Assembly (NCBI GenBank): GCA_017609225.1
Contig: JAFCEK010000028.1
Coordinates: 1-14,978 of the forward strand
Source: Candidatus Aenigmatarchaeota archaeon
GTDB lineage: Archaea > Aenigmatarchaeota > Aenigmatarchaeia > QMZP01
Length of the DNA stretch: 14,978 nt
Direction of reading: 5' to 3'
Shown here in pieces: positions 1 to 4,984 of this stretch. A model generated the notes under the pieces. The model was not told where the DNA came from and made no database searches. It saw only the letters and a program-made list of their open reading frames with translations. Position 1 is the stretch's first letter, and every line of letters begins with the position of its first letter. A program made the position numbers and the translations under genes.

Positions 1-474
1 AAAGGACTTGATTGTGTCAAATCCCAGATATGGATTAACAGTCAGCATATCAACATCAAAACATGGTCCTTCAGATTTTATCAGTTTCACTTTTCCAAGA
101 TGCCCGTCAGCGTATGCATCTGTTGTTGAGCCAATATCATTCCTCTTTCCATCCCCAATTACAACAGCTCCCTGGGACTTTGCATATTCCGCTGTTCTTT
201 TGAAGGCATCCAGACCCGGGGGGCCATGCTGCTCATAAAAAGCCATCTGCAGCTTGTAAGCAGCAGCAATATCCAGGGTTTTATCAATAATAAGTGTGTT
301 GAAATCAGCAATTGCTGATGCAACAGCCTCCGGGGTATCGCCATGCTCTCTCAGGGCTCTTTTTTTTATATGTTCAGGAATTCTGTCAATCCTCGGGTCC
401 AGGCCAACGCAAACAACACTTCCCTTTTCCTTTACTGCCCCAATGATCCTGTCTGCAACATTTACCATACACAT
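1..474 (-). CDS. pyrF: Orotidine 5'-phosphate decarboxylase, type 2, C-terminus off the edge
   Basis: Catalyses decarboxylation of OMP to UMP, the last step of de novo pyrimidine synthesis, in the cytoplasm. My translation of the minus strand is open from the ATG at 474 to the window edge (158 codons). It shows VCVGLDPR at residues 21-28, the catalytic DGKRNDIGST at 108-117 (Asp108, Lys110, Asp113 of the DxKxxD signature) and DMLTVNPYLG at 142-151. These are hallmarks of the longer subfamily 2 enzyme rather than the short form usual in archaea. Family length is about 270-280 residues, so roughly 110-120 are missing at the left. The ATG shares one base with the pyrE stop codon (TGATG), implying translational coupling; a second in-frame ATG lies at 468. 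Family assignment is firm; the exact start is less so. Confidence 0.92.
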   Translation of the reverse strand, partial: MCMVNVADRIIGAVKEKGSVVCVGLDPRIDRIPEHIKKRALREHGDTPEAVASAIADFNTLIIDKTLDIAAAYKLQMAFYEQHGPPGLDAFKRTAEYAKSQGAVVIGDGKRNDIGSTTDAYADGHLGKVKLIKSEGPCFDVDMLTVNPYLGFDTIKSF

Positions 475-1205
475 CAAACCTCTAATTCCATGGGAACAAT
501 GCCATGGTCTTCGTATTCTTTTTTCAATTCTTCCGCAATAAATGATTTTTCCACACCTTCAGGCGGTGTCCATAATTCAAAGGTAACAGGAAGTATTTTT
601 GTTGCATCTGTAAGGGCATAATGTCTTGTGCCTGCATTTCTGATTTGAGCAATATACTCAGCAACACCAAAATCAAAGTCTTTCCTATCATCACCCTTGC
701 CTCTGGCTGCCTTTTCCATTCTGTTGCATTCGCATATGGTTGCTATAACATTCAAGCCAGCATCCAGGCACTTCTCCAAAACAGCCGCAAGAGAATCGCC
801 TGTAGTGGTCACATCCTCAACAATCACAACCCTGTCTCCTTCTTCCACAGGACCATTGAAGTAAGCATCCCTGGGGTCGCCATGCTCCTTTGGCTTTGCC
901 CTTACCTGAGCCTGCTTGCCTCCCAACTCCATATTAATATGGTCTGTCAGCTTGGTTACACCTTCAGGCACATTCAGAAAATAATCAGGCATTATTCCAT
1001 TATCTTCGCAAAAATCAAGAATAAATTCTGCAAGTCTGACCATAGGCTCTTTGTAATCCAGAAGTTTTCTGCCGTTCCAGTACCAGAATGATTCCCTTCC
1101 GGACGAAAGCGTTCTTTTTTTCGGAAAAATACCCACAACACTTTCTCCTTTAGGGCTTTTATACTCCAAAACAAAGCTGTGATAGGCATTCTGGTCAAAA
1201 CTCAT
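474..1205 (-). CDS. pyrE: Orotate phosphoribosyltransferase
   Basis: Transfers orotate onto PRPP to give OMP, the substrate of the downstream pyrF product. The protein has 243 residues. It shows the mobile-loop motif RAKPKEHGD at about 102-110 and the PRPP-binding signature VVIVEDVTTTGDS at 126-138, with the acidic pair Glu130-Asp131. The first 95 residues form a relatively long N-terminal part (GIFPKKRTLSSGRESFWYW) that I do not match to a particular subtype. The frame stays open upstream to a TTG at 1238, but the ATG at 1205 is preferred because the TATA box lies at 1238-1245, which puts the transcript start near 1215. The promoter carries a GGAACA-N5-GGAACA direct repeat shared with other genes here. 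pyrE and pyrF form one operon. Confidence 0.9.
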   Translation of the reverse strand: MSFDQNAYHSFVLEYKSPKGESVVGIFPKKRTLSSGRESFWYWNGRKLLDYKEPMVRLAEFILDFCEDNGIMPDYFLNVPEGVTKLTDHINMELGGKQAQVRAKPKEHGDPRDAYFNGPVEEGDRVVIVEDVTTTGDSLAAVLEKCLDAGLNVIATICECNRMEKAARGKGDDRKDFDFGVAEYIAQIRNAGTRHYALTDATKILPVTFELWTPPEGVEKSFIAEELKKEYEDHGIVPMELEV

Positions 1206-1237
1206 AAATTTCCCTGTTAAAGGTTGATAAAGAAACA

Positions 1238-1267
1238 ATTTAAATAAAATTGTTCCAGAGTTGTTCC
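1238..1267 (-). promoter_or_regulatory. pyrE promoter with phased hexamer repeat
   Basis: Read on the minus strand, GGAACA (1267-1262), five bases, GGAACA (1256-1251), five bases, then the TATA box ATTTAAAT (1245-1238). The ATG is 33 bases beyond the TATA box. The two hexamers are exactly 11 bp apart, one helical turn, so a dimeric or cooperative regulator could bind one face. The same arrangement occurs at 4912-4928, 5571-5609 and 9030-9046. Confidence 0.7.
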
Positions 1268-1274
1268 GGGTTAT

Positions 1275-1330
1275 GCTGAACCAGAGAAAACCATTGTTTT
1301 CAAACAGCGGATGTATGGTTCTGGTTCAGC
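1275..1330 (-). other. Long inverted repeat upstream of the pyrE promoter
   Basis: GCTGAACCAGA at 1275-1285 is perfectly complementary to 1320-1330, and ACCAT at 1290-1294 to ATGGT at 1315-1319, with only GAAA unpaired on one arm. The loop (1295-1314) contains TGTTT/AAACA complementarity. The element lies between the 1388-1999 gene and the pyrE promoter. It lacks a T-run, so it is not a typical intrinsic terminator. It could be a 3' UTR structure or a small RNA; function is unknown. Confidence 0.5.
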
Positions 1331-1333
1331 AGC

Positions 1334-1387
1334 TGTTGCCTCGCCAAGAAAACCGCCGACTTTAGTCGCGGATATACGGAGGCAACA
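1334..1387 (-). other. Nested hairpin abutting the stop codon of the DisA_N-like gene
   Basis: The outer stem TGTTGCCTC (1334-1342) pairs perfectly with GAGGCAACA (1379-1387). The inner hairpin at 1353-1371 pairs CCG-C-CGACT with AGTCG-CGG around a two-base loop, with one bulged C. An asymmetric internal loop (10 and 7 bases) separates the two stems. On the minus strand the outer stem begins on the very base after the TAA at 1390-1388. A stem, internal loop and second stem suggest a stable 3' UTR element or a processed RNA. No T-run follows. Confidence 0.55.
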
Positions 1388-1999
1388 TTATCTCCAGTCA
1401 TATGACTCAACAGGGAACCTTCCGGTTTCCTCGCCTTTTTTATAATGAATAATTTCCCCTGTTTTGGGATAATAAATTCTCCTGAAAAATCCTGCCCTGC
1501 ATTCAAAAACCCTGCCCTTTTCTGAAAGCAGGAAGCCGTATACCCTTGGCTCCATGCTTATGCCAAGAAGTGCTTTTCTGCCTGTGCCTGCAGGCGGCCT
1601 TCCCTTTCTTCTTTCCCTGAGCTTTCTGGACGTTCTTCTGTCATAAAAAATATGCCTGCTTCCCTCCCCGATCAGTATGATGCCGTTATCATCCAGTACA
1701 AGGGCACCATCAACCTCTTCCCTTTCCCCGAGCTCTGTAATCATGTTCTTAAATGCATCAGTAGCATTATCATCATATATGCTTAGTTTTATTGATTCTG
1801 TCTGCCTTTCATTCTCCAGCGGGATACCCATTCTGAGGCAGATCTCCCTTCCTGTGGAAAGCCCCTCTGACTGGTACAGCACCCTTTCCGGGTTGTTGAG
1901 CGTCAGAAGCAGATCAGAAAATGTATCCCCGTACAGGTCCATGGAAACCTCTACAAGCGTTTTCATGACTTTCTGCCTTGGCTTCAGCTTCCTTTTCAT
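1388..1999 (-). CDS. DisA_N (diadenylate cyclase)-like protein with altered RHR motif
   Basis: 203 residues. The C-terminal two-thirds reads like a diadenylate-cyclase domain: VDGALVLDDNGIILIG at 96-111 matches the DGA motif region, GTGRKALLGIS at 138-148 sits where the family has GTRHRAALGIS, and FLLSEKGRVFECRAGFF at 156-172 matches the following VVSE-x-G-x-V strand. Functional enzymes condense two ATP into c-di-AMP. Here the RHR triad reads G-R-K, and a basic insert (RRTSRKLRERRKGR, 121-134) precedes it, so activity is uncertain. The N-terminal about 90 residues are unlike domains I know. The ATG at 1999 is chosen over one at 2056 because TTTAAA at 2031-2036 would start a leaderless transcript there. 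No partner gene is adjacent; it is divergent from the 2098 gene. The fold assignment is by motif recall only. Confidence 0.6.
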   Translation of the reverse strand: MKRKLKPRQKVMKTLVEVSMDLYGDTFSDLLLTLNNPERVLYQSEGLSTGREICLRMGIPLENERQTESIKLSIYDDNATDAFKNMITELGEREEVDGALVLDDNGIILIGEGSRHIFYDRRTSRKLRERRKGRPPAGTGRKALLGISMEPRVYGFLLSEKGRVFECRAGFFRRIYYPKTGEIIHYKKGEETGRFPVESYDWR

Positions 2000-2097
2000 T
2001 TTATCCAGAAATAATTTGAATGCAAAAAGATTTAAACCCCGCGCTTTGGCAACCAATAAGAATAAAAAACTTATTCTCTCATTTTAACCAGATTGAT
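2000..2097. promoter_or_regulatory. Divergent promoter region, 1388-1999 gene and 2098 gene
   Basis: On the minus strand GGGTTTAAATC (about 2028-2038) is a good archaeal TATA box roughly 30 bases before the ATG at 1999. On the plus strand the A/T block around 2060-2073 (AATAAAAAACTTATT) lies 25-38 bases before the ATG at 2098. Both transcripts would be nearly leaderless. Neither carries the GGAACA or CATTAC elements seen at other promoters in the window. Confidence 0.55.
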
Positions 2098-2862
2098 ATG
2101 AAAACGCAAAACAAAAGCATGATTGCTGGATTATGCCTGATTGCTGCAGCAGTTGTAGCAGTTATTTCCATATCAGTTACCGGTTTCTTTGGCAATGCTC
2201 CTTCAGGGAACATAATCGGCCCTGACCTGAGCGATATTTATGCAAAGTTTACATGCACAGCATGCAACGGGAAAAGCATAGCAGAATCTGATTCCATTAC
2301 AGCCCTTGGCATGAGGGAATATATTCAGCAGCTTTCTGCCAGAGGGTTTTCAGGAAACGCGTTGTTTATTGAAGCACTGAAAAAATTCGGCTTGTACAGC
2401 CTGTCTGATTCAGAGCTCAGGAAAAGCATGAAGGAAATGTTTAACCATTCGCCTCCCGAAGACAGGCCTGTTATATCAGTAAGCCCGATGGAGGTAAATC
2501 TTGGAAACACAACCCAGGCAGCAGGCGTTATACTGACAATGTTCATTGTAAAAAACATGGGAAAAAGCGACCTGATAATAACAGACCTCAAGACAAGCTG
2601 CAGCTGCCTTGTTGCAAGCTTTGTTGTAGATGACAGGGAAAGCCCAAGGCTTGGCAGGTTCAGCCATTCCTCAGGATGGTCTGTGACAATAAAGCCAGGC
2701 GAAAGCGCAAGATTATGGGTATATTATGACCCAAGAGTCAATGGCTGGTTTACAGGCCATGCAACAAGATGGGTTTTCATAACCTCAAATGACCCATTAA
2801 ACCCTGTAATCCAGATAAAGGTTGAACACTACCAGGTGGACACGCTGGATGTTAACCCATAA
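2098..2862 (+). CDS. Membrane-anchored CcmH-like segment fused to DUF1573
   Basis: 254 residues. Residues 8-30 form a signal anchor (IAGLCLIAAAVVAVISISV). Residues 48-100 resemble the CcmH/CycL N-terminal module: FTCTACNGKSIAESDS, then an amphipathic helix and LFIEALKKFG, matching the CxxC-N-x-x-I-A-x-S pattern with Cys53 and Cys56. Residues 126-245 look like DUF1573, an Ig-like fold: SPMEVNLGNTTQ, VKNMGKSDLIITDLKTSCSC (Cys168 and Cys170), then the ITSNDPLNP strand. CcmH reduces apocytochrome c cysteines in bacteria, but no cytochrome or heme-handling gene is in view, so a general extracytoplasmic thiol role is only a guess. The start at 2098 follows the promoter; an upstream in-frame ATG at 2020 would place coding sequence inside both TATA boxes. 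It converges on the next gene with 8 bp between stops. Confidence 0.75.
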   Translation: MKTQNKSMIAGLCLIAAAVVAVISISVTGFFGNAPSGNIIGPDLSDIYAKFTCTACNGKSIAESDSITALGMREYIQQLSARGFSGNALFIEALKKFGLYSLSDSELRKSMKEMFNHSPPEDRPVISVSPMEVNLGNTTQAAGVILTMFIVKNMGKSDLIITDLKTSCSCLVASFVVDDRESPRLGRFSHSSGWSVTIKPGESARLWVYYDPRVNGWFTGHATRWVFITSNDPLNPVIQIKVEHYQVDTLDVNP

Positions 2863-2870
2863 GCAAACAT

Positions 2871-3422
2871 TTACTTTATCCTCATTGTTTCTATCTGGTT
2901 ATCCTTTCTGCTGACAATAATCTCTCTGCCCGGAACACCATACTCCTTCCAGCTCTCCAGGGCCTCTCCTGCAGTCATTGTTGACTCGGGATTGCTTCCA
3001 ACCACAAAAAGAATATAATATCCGTTCATTTTCGTGAGCCTTATTGCTGCCTTTCCTGAATCAAGAGAGAGGCAGTCAACAAATATGTTTACAAACTTGT
3101 TATGGGGCTCAGCGCTGCATGTGCCTATAAATATAGCATTCTGTTTCCCTATGCCTTCCAGCGAACCATATCTTACGGGATCCGGCTCCCCTATTCCAAG
3201 GCCTGATGCAATAGCGTTTGCTGCTGCTATGTCTTCCGGGATTGCATTGTCATCAATCACAAACACAGCGCTGAAATTGTCTGCCATGAAAAACTGGGGA
3301 TAGTACTTCATATCAGTTTGGCCTGAGAAAGATATATCCTGCTCCGGCACATTCACAAACAAAACAATACATAAGATTACCAGCAGCGCCAGCGGAATTA
3401 AAATATATATTCTTCCTGACAT
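2871..3422 (-). CDS. Membrane-anchored S-layer-domain-like protein
   Basis: 183 residues. Residues 6-23 are a single hydrophobic anchor, followed by an extracellular domain. AVFVIDDNAIPEDIAAANAIASGLG (split here as AVFVIDDNAIPEDI and AAANAIASGLG, 52-76), NAIFIGTC (95-102) and a late block with GKAAIRLTKMNGYYILFVVG (123-142) ending in TMTAGEALESW match the pattern of archaeal S-layer-type domains: strand, helix rich in Ala, IGG/IGT loop, then a V-x-G-x-xx-x-T-x-x-A-x-x-L motif. Such domains are common in DPANN and methanogen surface proteins. Cys102 and Cys117 could form a disulfide. The ATG at 3422 is about 20 bases from a TTTAAGCTTAAAT promoter stretch. It is expressed alone, convergent with the 2098 gene. 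Confidence 0.65.
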   Translation of the reverse strand: MSGRIYILIPLALLVILCIVLFVNVPEQDISFSGQTDMKYYPQFFMADNFSAVFVIDDNAIPEDIAAANAIASGLGIGEPDPVRYGSLEGIGKQNAIFIGTCSAEPHNKFVNIFVDCLSLDSGKAAIRLTKMNGYYILFVVGSNPESTMTAGEALESWKEYGVPGREIIVSRKDNQIETMRIK

Positions 3423-3491
3423 AAGAAATAATTCCAGATAAGTTATTTAAGCTTAAAATAGTGGAAAGCAAATATATATAGAGATGGTTTT
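3423..3491. promoter_or_regulatory. Divergent promoter, S-layer-like gene and 3492 cassette
   Basis: On the minus strand CTTAAATAAC (about 3443-3452) lies 20-30 bases before the ATG at 3422. On the plus strand two candidates exist: TTTAAGCTTAAAA (about 3447-3459) and the alternating ATATATATA at 3471-3480. The first fits the usual distance to the ATG at 3492 better. TAAGCTTA is a palindrome lying between the two promoters. Confidence 0.45.
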
Positions 3492-3587
3492 ATGTGTCCA
3501 TGCGGAAAGAAGAGAAAGAGAAGCAAAATGAAAAAACACAAGCTTAAAAAGAGAAGAAAGAAAATGAGGCACAGGAAAAAAAGGTAA
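3492..3587 (+). CDS. 31-residue basic peptide, AURKAIP1/COX24 (mS38)-like
   Basis: A small open frame, ATG at 3492 and TAA at 3585-3587, encoding 31 residues of which about 20 are Lys or Arg. It begins MCPCGKKRKR and contains KMKKHKLKKRRKK, which closely resembles the C-terminal core of the AURKAIP1/COX24 family. In mitochondria that domain is ribosomal protein mS38, and short stand-alone versions occur in bacteria. A role as a tiny rRNA-binding ribosome component is therefore plausible. CPC at the N-terminus is an unusual metal- or thiol-capable start. Its stop is 4 bases before the ATG of the next gene, so they are co-transcribed. Low complexity makes homology hard to prove, but the KMKKHKLKKRR string is distinctive. 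Confidence 0.65.
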   Translation: MCPCGKKRKRSKMKKHKLKKRRKKMRHRKKR

Positions 3588-3591
3588 TATT

Positions 3592-3858
3592 ATGGATGAG
3601 ATAAACCAGGGAAGGGTATCAGTAAGCATTCATGCTGTTGCTGCAATAATAATGGGCTGGCTCTCGGTGCAGATTGCCTCAATGAGCAGGGCGCTGTTTG
3701 CAGTGGCTCTCGGACTTGTTATACTCTATATAGTGGGGTTTGTCACCCAGAAAATAGTTGGAAAAAAAGGAATAAAATGGTGGTTTGGAAACGGCATAAT
3801 AATATATCTCTTTATCTGGTACATAACATGGGTTTTCCTGTTCAATCTTCCCTTATAA
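3592..3858 (+). CDS. Small three-helix membrane protein, function unknown
   Basis: 88 residues: a short polar N-terminus (MDEINQGR), hydrophobic segments at about 11-30 (SIHAVAAIIMGWLSVQIASM), 33-52 (ALFAVALGLVILYIVGFVTQ) and 66-86 (NGIIIYLFIWYITWVFLFNL), and a positively charged loop KIVGKKGIKWW between helices 2 and 3. By the positive-inside rule that loop is probably cytoplasmic. I do not recognise the family. It starts 4 bases after the COX24-like peptide's stop and 44 bases before the PIN gene, whose own TATA box lies between. Tight coupling to a probable ribosomal peptide hints at a role at the membrane-bound ribosome or translocon, which is inference only. Confidence 0.75.
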   Translation: MDEINQGRVSVSIHAVAAIIMGWLSVQIASMSRALFAVALGLVILYIVGFVTQKIVGKKGIKWWFGNGIIIYLFIWYITWVFLFNLPL

Positions 3859-3867
3859 TTAATATGA

Positions 3868-3900
3868 ATATATAATGCTGTATCGGTTGCCTTGGTGGTT
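3868..3900 (+). promoter_or_regulatory. Promoter and ribosome-binding site of the PIN gene
   Basis: ATATATAATG at 3868-3877 is a TATA box about 30 bases before the ATG at 3903. GGTGGTT at 3894-3900, two bases before the start, is a weak Shine-Dalgarno-like match that is probably too close to work well. The transcript is likely leaderless or nearly so. Confidence 0.45.
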
Positions 3901-3902
3901 GC

Positions 3903-4274
3903 ATGAAATTTCTGCTTGACACGAATTTTCTTATGCTGCAGGGGAAGTTTAAGGTTGACATATTCAGTGAGCTGGAAAAATTCGGCAAGGTTGAGGCATA
4001 CACAATCAATCTTGTGGTAAATGAGCTGGAGAAGATTGCAGGCGGCAGGGGAAAAAACGCCATGCATGCAAAGGTTGCCATATGGCTTATAAGGAAGGAA
4101 GGCGTAAAGATTCTTCATTCAAAAGGCAGGCATGCTGACCCTGCCATAAAAAGATTTGCAGCCAACGGGTATTATGCAGTCTGCACCCAAGACAAAAAAC
4201 TAAGGGACTACCTGAAGAAAAAAAAGATACCTGTTGTCTTCCTCAGACAGAAAAAATATCTTGTTATGCTGTAA
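3903..4274 (+). CDS. PIN-domain RNase, Fcf1/VapC9 type
   Basis: 123 residues, the full length of a single PIN domain. The four acidic positions expected for Mg/Mn-dependent endoribonucleases are visible: Asp6 in MKFLLDTNFLM, Glu41 in LVVNELEKIA, Asp79 in RHADPAIKRFA and Asp97 in VCTQDKKLRDYL. The MKFLLDTNFLM start, VDIFSEL at 18-24 and the Lys-rich tail match archaeal stand-alone PIN proteins related to the rRNA-processing nuclease Fcf1 (COG1412 type; some members are called VapC9). No antitoxin gene precedes it in the same operon, which favours rRNA processing over a toxin role. The nearby RHH protein is on the other strand, past a repeat array. It sits downstream of a possible ribosomal peptide, fitting a translation-related neighbourhood. 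Confidence 0.85.
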   Translation: MKFLLDTNFLMLQGKFKVDIFSELEKFGKVEAYTINLVVNELEKIAGGRGKNAMHAKVAIWLIRKEGVKILHSKGRHADPAIKRFAANGYYAVCTQDKKLRDYLKKKKIPVVFLRQKKYLVML

Positions 4275-4305
4275 TTTTTTGATAAATATTTTCCAGCAGT
4301 CAATT

Positions 4306-4690
4306 GAAAAGTGTTTTTTGGACGCTTTCGTGTCTCTTCAGCTTATATTGTGACACGAGACATCTCTTCATCCTATTGCACAGATGAGATGAAGATTTCC
4401 GATAGTTAGCAAATAGTTCAGTTAGCTGAAAAAGTGTCAGGGCTCCTATCGGTTTGTTTTGTTGGAGTCCCTGTTTTTGGACGCTTTTTCCGATAGTTAG
4501 CAAATAGTTCAGTTAGCTGAAAAAGTGTAACGCCTCCTTTGGAGGTGTGTTTTTTTGGACGCTTTTTCCGATAGTTAGCAAATAGTTCAGTTAGCTGAAA
4601 TGGAGGTGTGTTTTTTTTGGACGCTTTTTCCGATAGTTAGCAAATAGTTCAGTTAGCTGAAAAAGTGTCAGTTCTTGGACCTTTTCATAA
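4306..4690. repeat. Tandem array of related hairpins with constant linkers
   Basis: A 50-base unit beginning GGACGCTTTTTCCG and ending GCTGAAAAAGTGT occurs intact at 4479-4528 and 4619-4668. It is shortened at 4557-4600, and its right part is at 4397-4437. A split copy of its ends lies at 4306-4328 and weak end copies continue to about 4690. Within each unit TTCAG-TTAG-CTGAA forms a small hairpin and AGTTAGC is repeated. AAAAAGTGT at one unit's end can pair (one G-T) with ACGCTTTTT at the next unit's start, enclosing a variable spacer. Two spacers are hairpins: 4438-4473 (9 bp, one bulge) and 4531-4547 (7 bp). The spacer at 4601-4610 equals the second with a 17-base deletion removing its left arm. 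A 67-base insert at 4329-4395 has two further inverted repeats. It lies between the convergent PIN and RHH genes and overlaps the RHH stop codon. Confidence 0.85.
4531..4556 (+). terminator. Hairpin plus T-run inside the repeat array
   Basis: CGCCTCC-TTT-GGAGGTG (4531-4547) followed within two bases by seven T (4550-4556) has the form of an intrinsic terminator on the plus strand. A second hairpin ending at 4473 is followed by five T. Eight T at 4611-4618 follow the arm-less third spacer. Together they could end transcripts from the PIN gene. On the other strand the runs are A, so the structure is one-directional. Confidence 0.5.
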
Positions 4691-4832
4691 AGCCGTTGTC
4701 ATGAAAAGTAATAACATGCTTTCTTATGGCATCCCTTATTGCCTCTGACCTGTTTGAGTAAGCCCCGCAGTCTATAAGTTCATCCAGCCTTTCCATAAGT
4801 TTTTTTGTAACCCTGACCTGAATCGGAATCAT
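4668..4832 (-). CDS. Ribbon-helix-helix (CopG/MetJ-type) DNA-binding protein
   Basis: 54 residues, start ATG 4832, stop TGA 4670-4668. The strand MIPIQVRVT (1-9) would enter the DNA major groove as a two-stranded sheet in the dimer. KKLMERLDELIDCG (10-23) is helix 1 and NRSEAIRDAIRKHV (27-40) is helix 2, with the characteristic S-x-x-I-R-x-A-I-R turn. The rest is a short basic tail (MKRSKN). The frame upstream of the ATG is closed by a TAA, so the start is fixed unless non-ATG codons are used. Its promoter lies about 70 bases upstream and carries the hexamer repeat GGAACA-N5-GGAATA, so autoregulation is plausible. It is divergent from the winged-helix gene at 5062. The stop codon lies in the last unit of the repeat array. 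It could be an antitoxin, but no toxin gene is adjacent in the same operon. Confidence 0.8.
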   Translation of the reverse strand: MIPIQVRVTKKLMERLDELIDCGAYSNRSEAIRDAIRKHVITFHDNGFMKRSKN

Positions 4833-4902
4833 ATAAAACCCTTGTAACCTTTAATGCAGACCTGCCAACAGCCAGACCTGATTTCTTATTTAACAGTAAA
4901 TA

Positions 4903-4928
4903 ATTTAAATCTATTCCCTGCTTGTTCC
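4903..4928 (-). promoter_or_regulatory. RHH gene promoter with phased hexamer repeat
   Basis: On the minus strand, GGAACA (4928-4923), five bases, GGAATA (4917-4912), one base, then the TATA box ATTTAAAT (4910-4903). The expected transcript start is near 4880, giving a leader of about 50 bases before the ATG at 4832. The hexamer spacing is again 11 bp. Confidence 0.65.
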
Positions 4929-4939
4929 ATGAGTAATCC

Positions 4940-4984
4940 CAAACACATTACAGATGTAATGGAAAAATGAAGGGTATTTAAAAT
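4940..4984 (+). promoter_or_regulatory. wHTH gene promoter with CATTAC dyad operator
   Basis: CAAACACATTACAG at 4940-4953 contains the left half of a perfect dyad, CATTAC-AGAT-GTAATG (4946-4961). The TATA box TATTTAAAAT is at 4975-4984, preceded by GGG. The same 14-base string, dyad and TATA, with the same 35-base spacing, occur at 9078-9122. The start codon at 5062 is about 55 bases from the likely transcript start. The leader contains a seven-codon upstream frame (MERFTAG, ATG at 5034, TGA at 5055-5057). Confidence 0.7.

Noticed and set aside
1334..1390. H/ACA guide RNA (lower stem, internal loop, upper stem, ACA)
   Set aside because: The upper stem is short and lacks a kink-turn, and the ACA falls inside the lower stem, so the layout does not fit.
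4300..4503. 67-residue minus-strand frame across the repeat array
   Set aside because: Its sequence consists of translated repeat units; the frame is not kept between units and there is no promoter or ribosome site.
4306..4690. CRISPR array
   Set aside because: Spacers are palindromic, end in T-runs, differ in length, and one is a deleted copy of another; the constant unit is 50 bases and no cas genes are near.
3903..4832. VapBC-type toxin-antitoxin pair (PIN nuclease and RHH protein)
   Set aside because: The genes converge on opposite strands and are separated by a 390-base repeat array; genuine pairs share an operon with the antitoxin first.
4668..4832. Integron attC sites in the adjacent array (GTTAGC cores)
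   Set aside because: GTTAGC occurs as a direct repeat rather than as paired complementary R sites, and there is no integrase gene or gene-cassette structure in the window.
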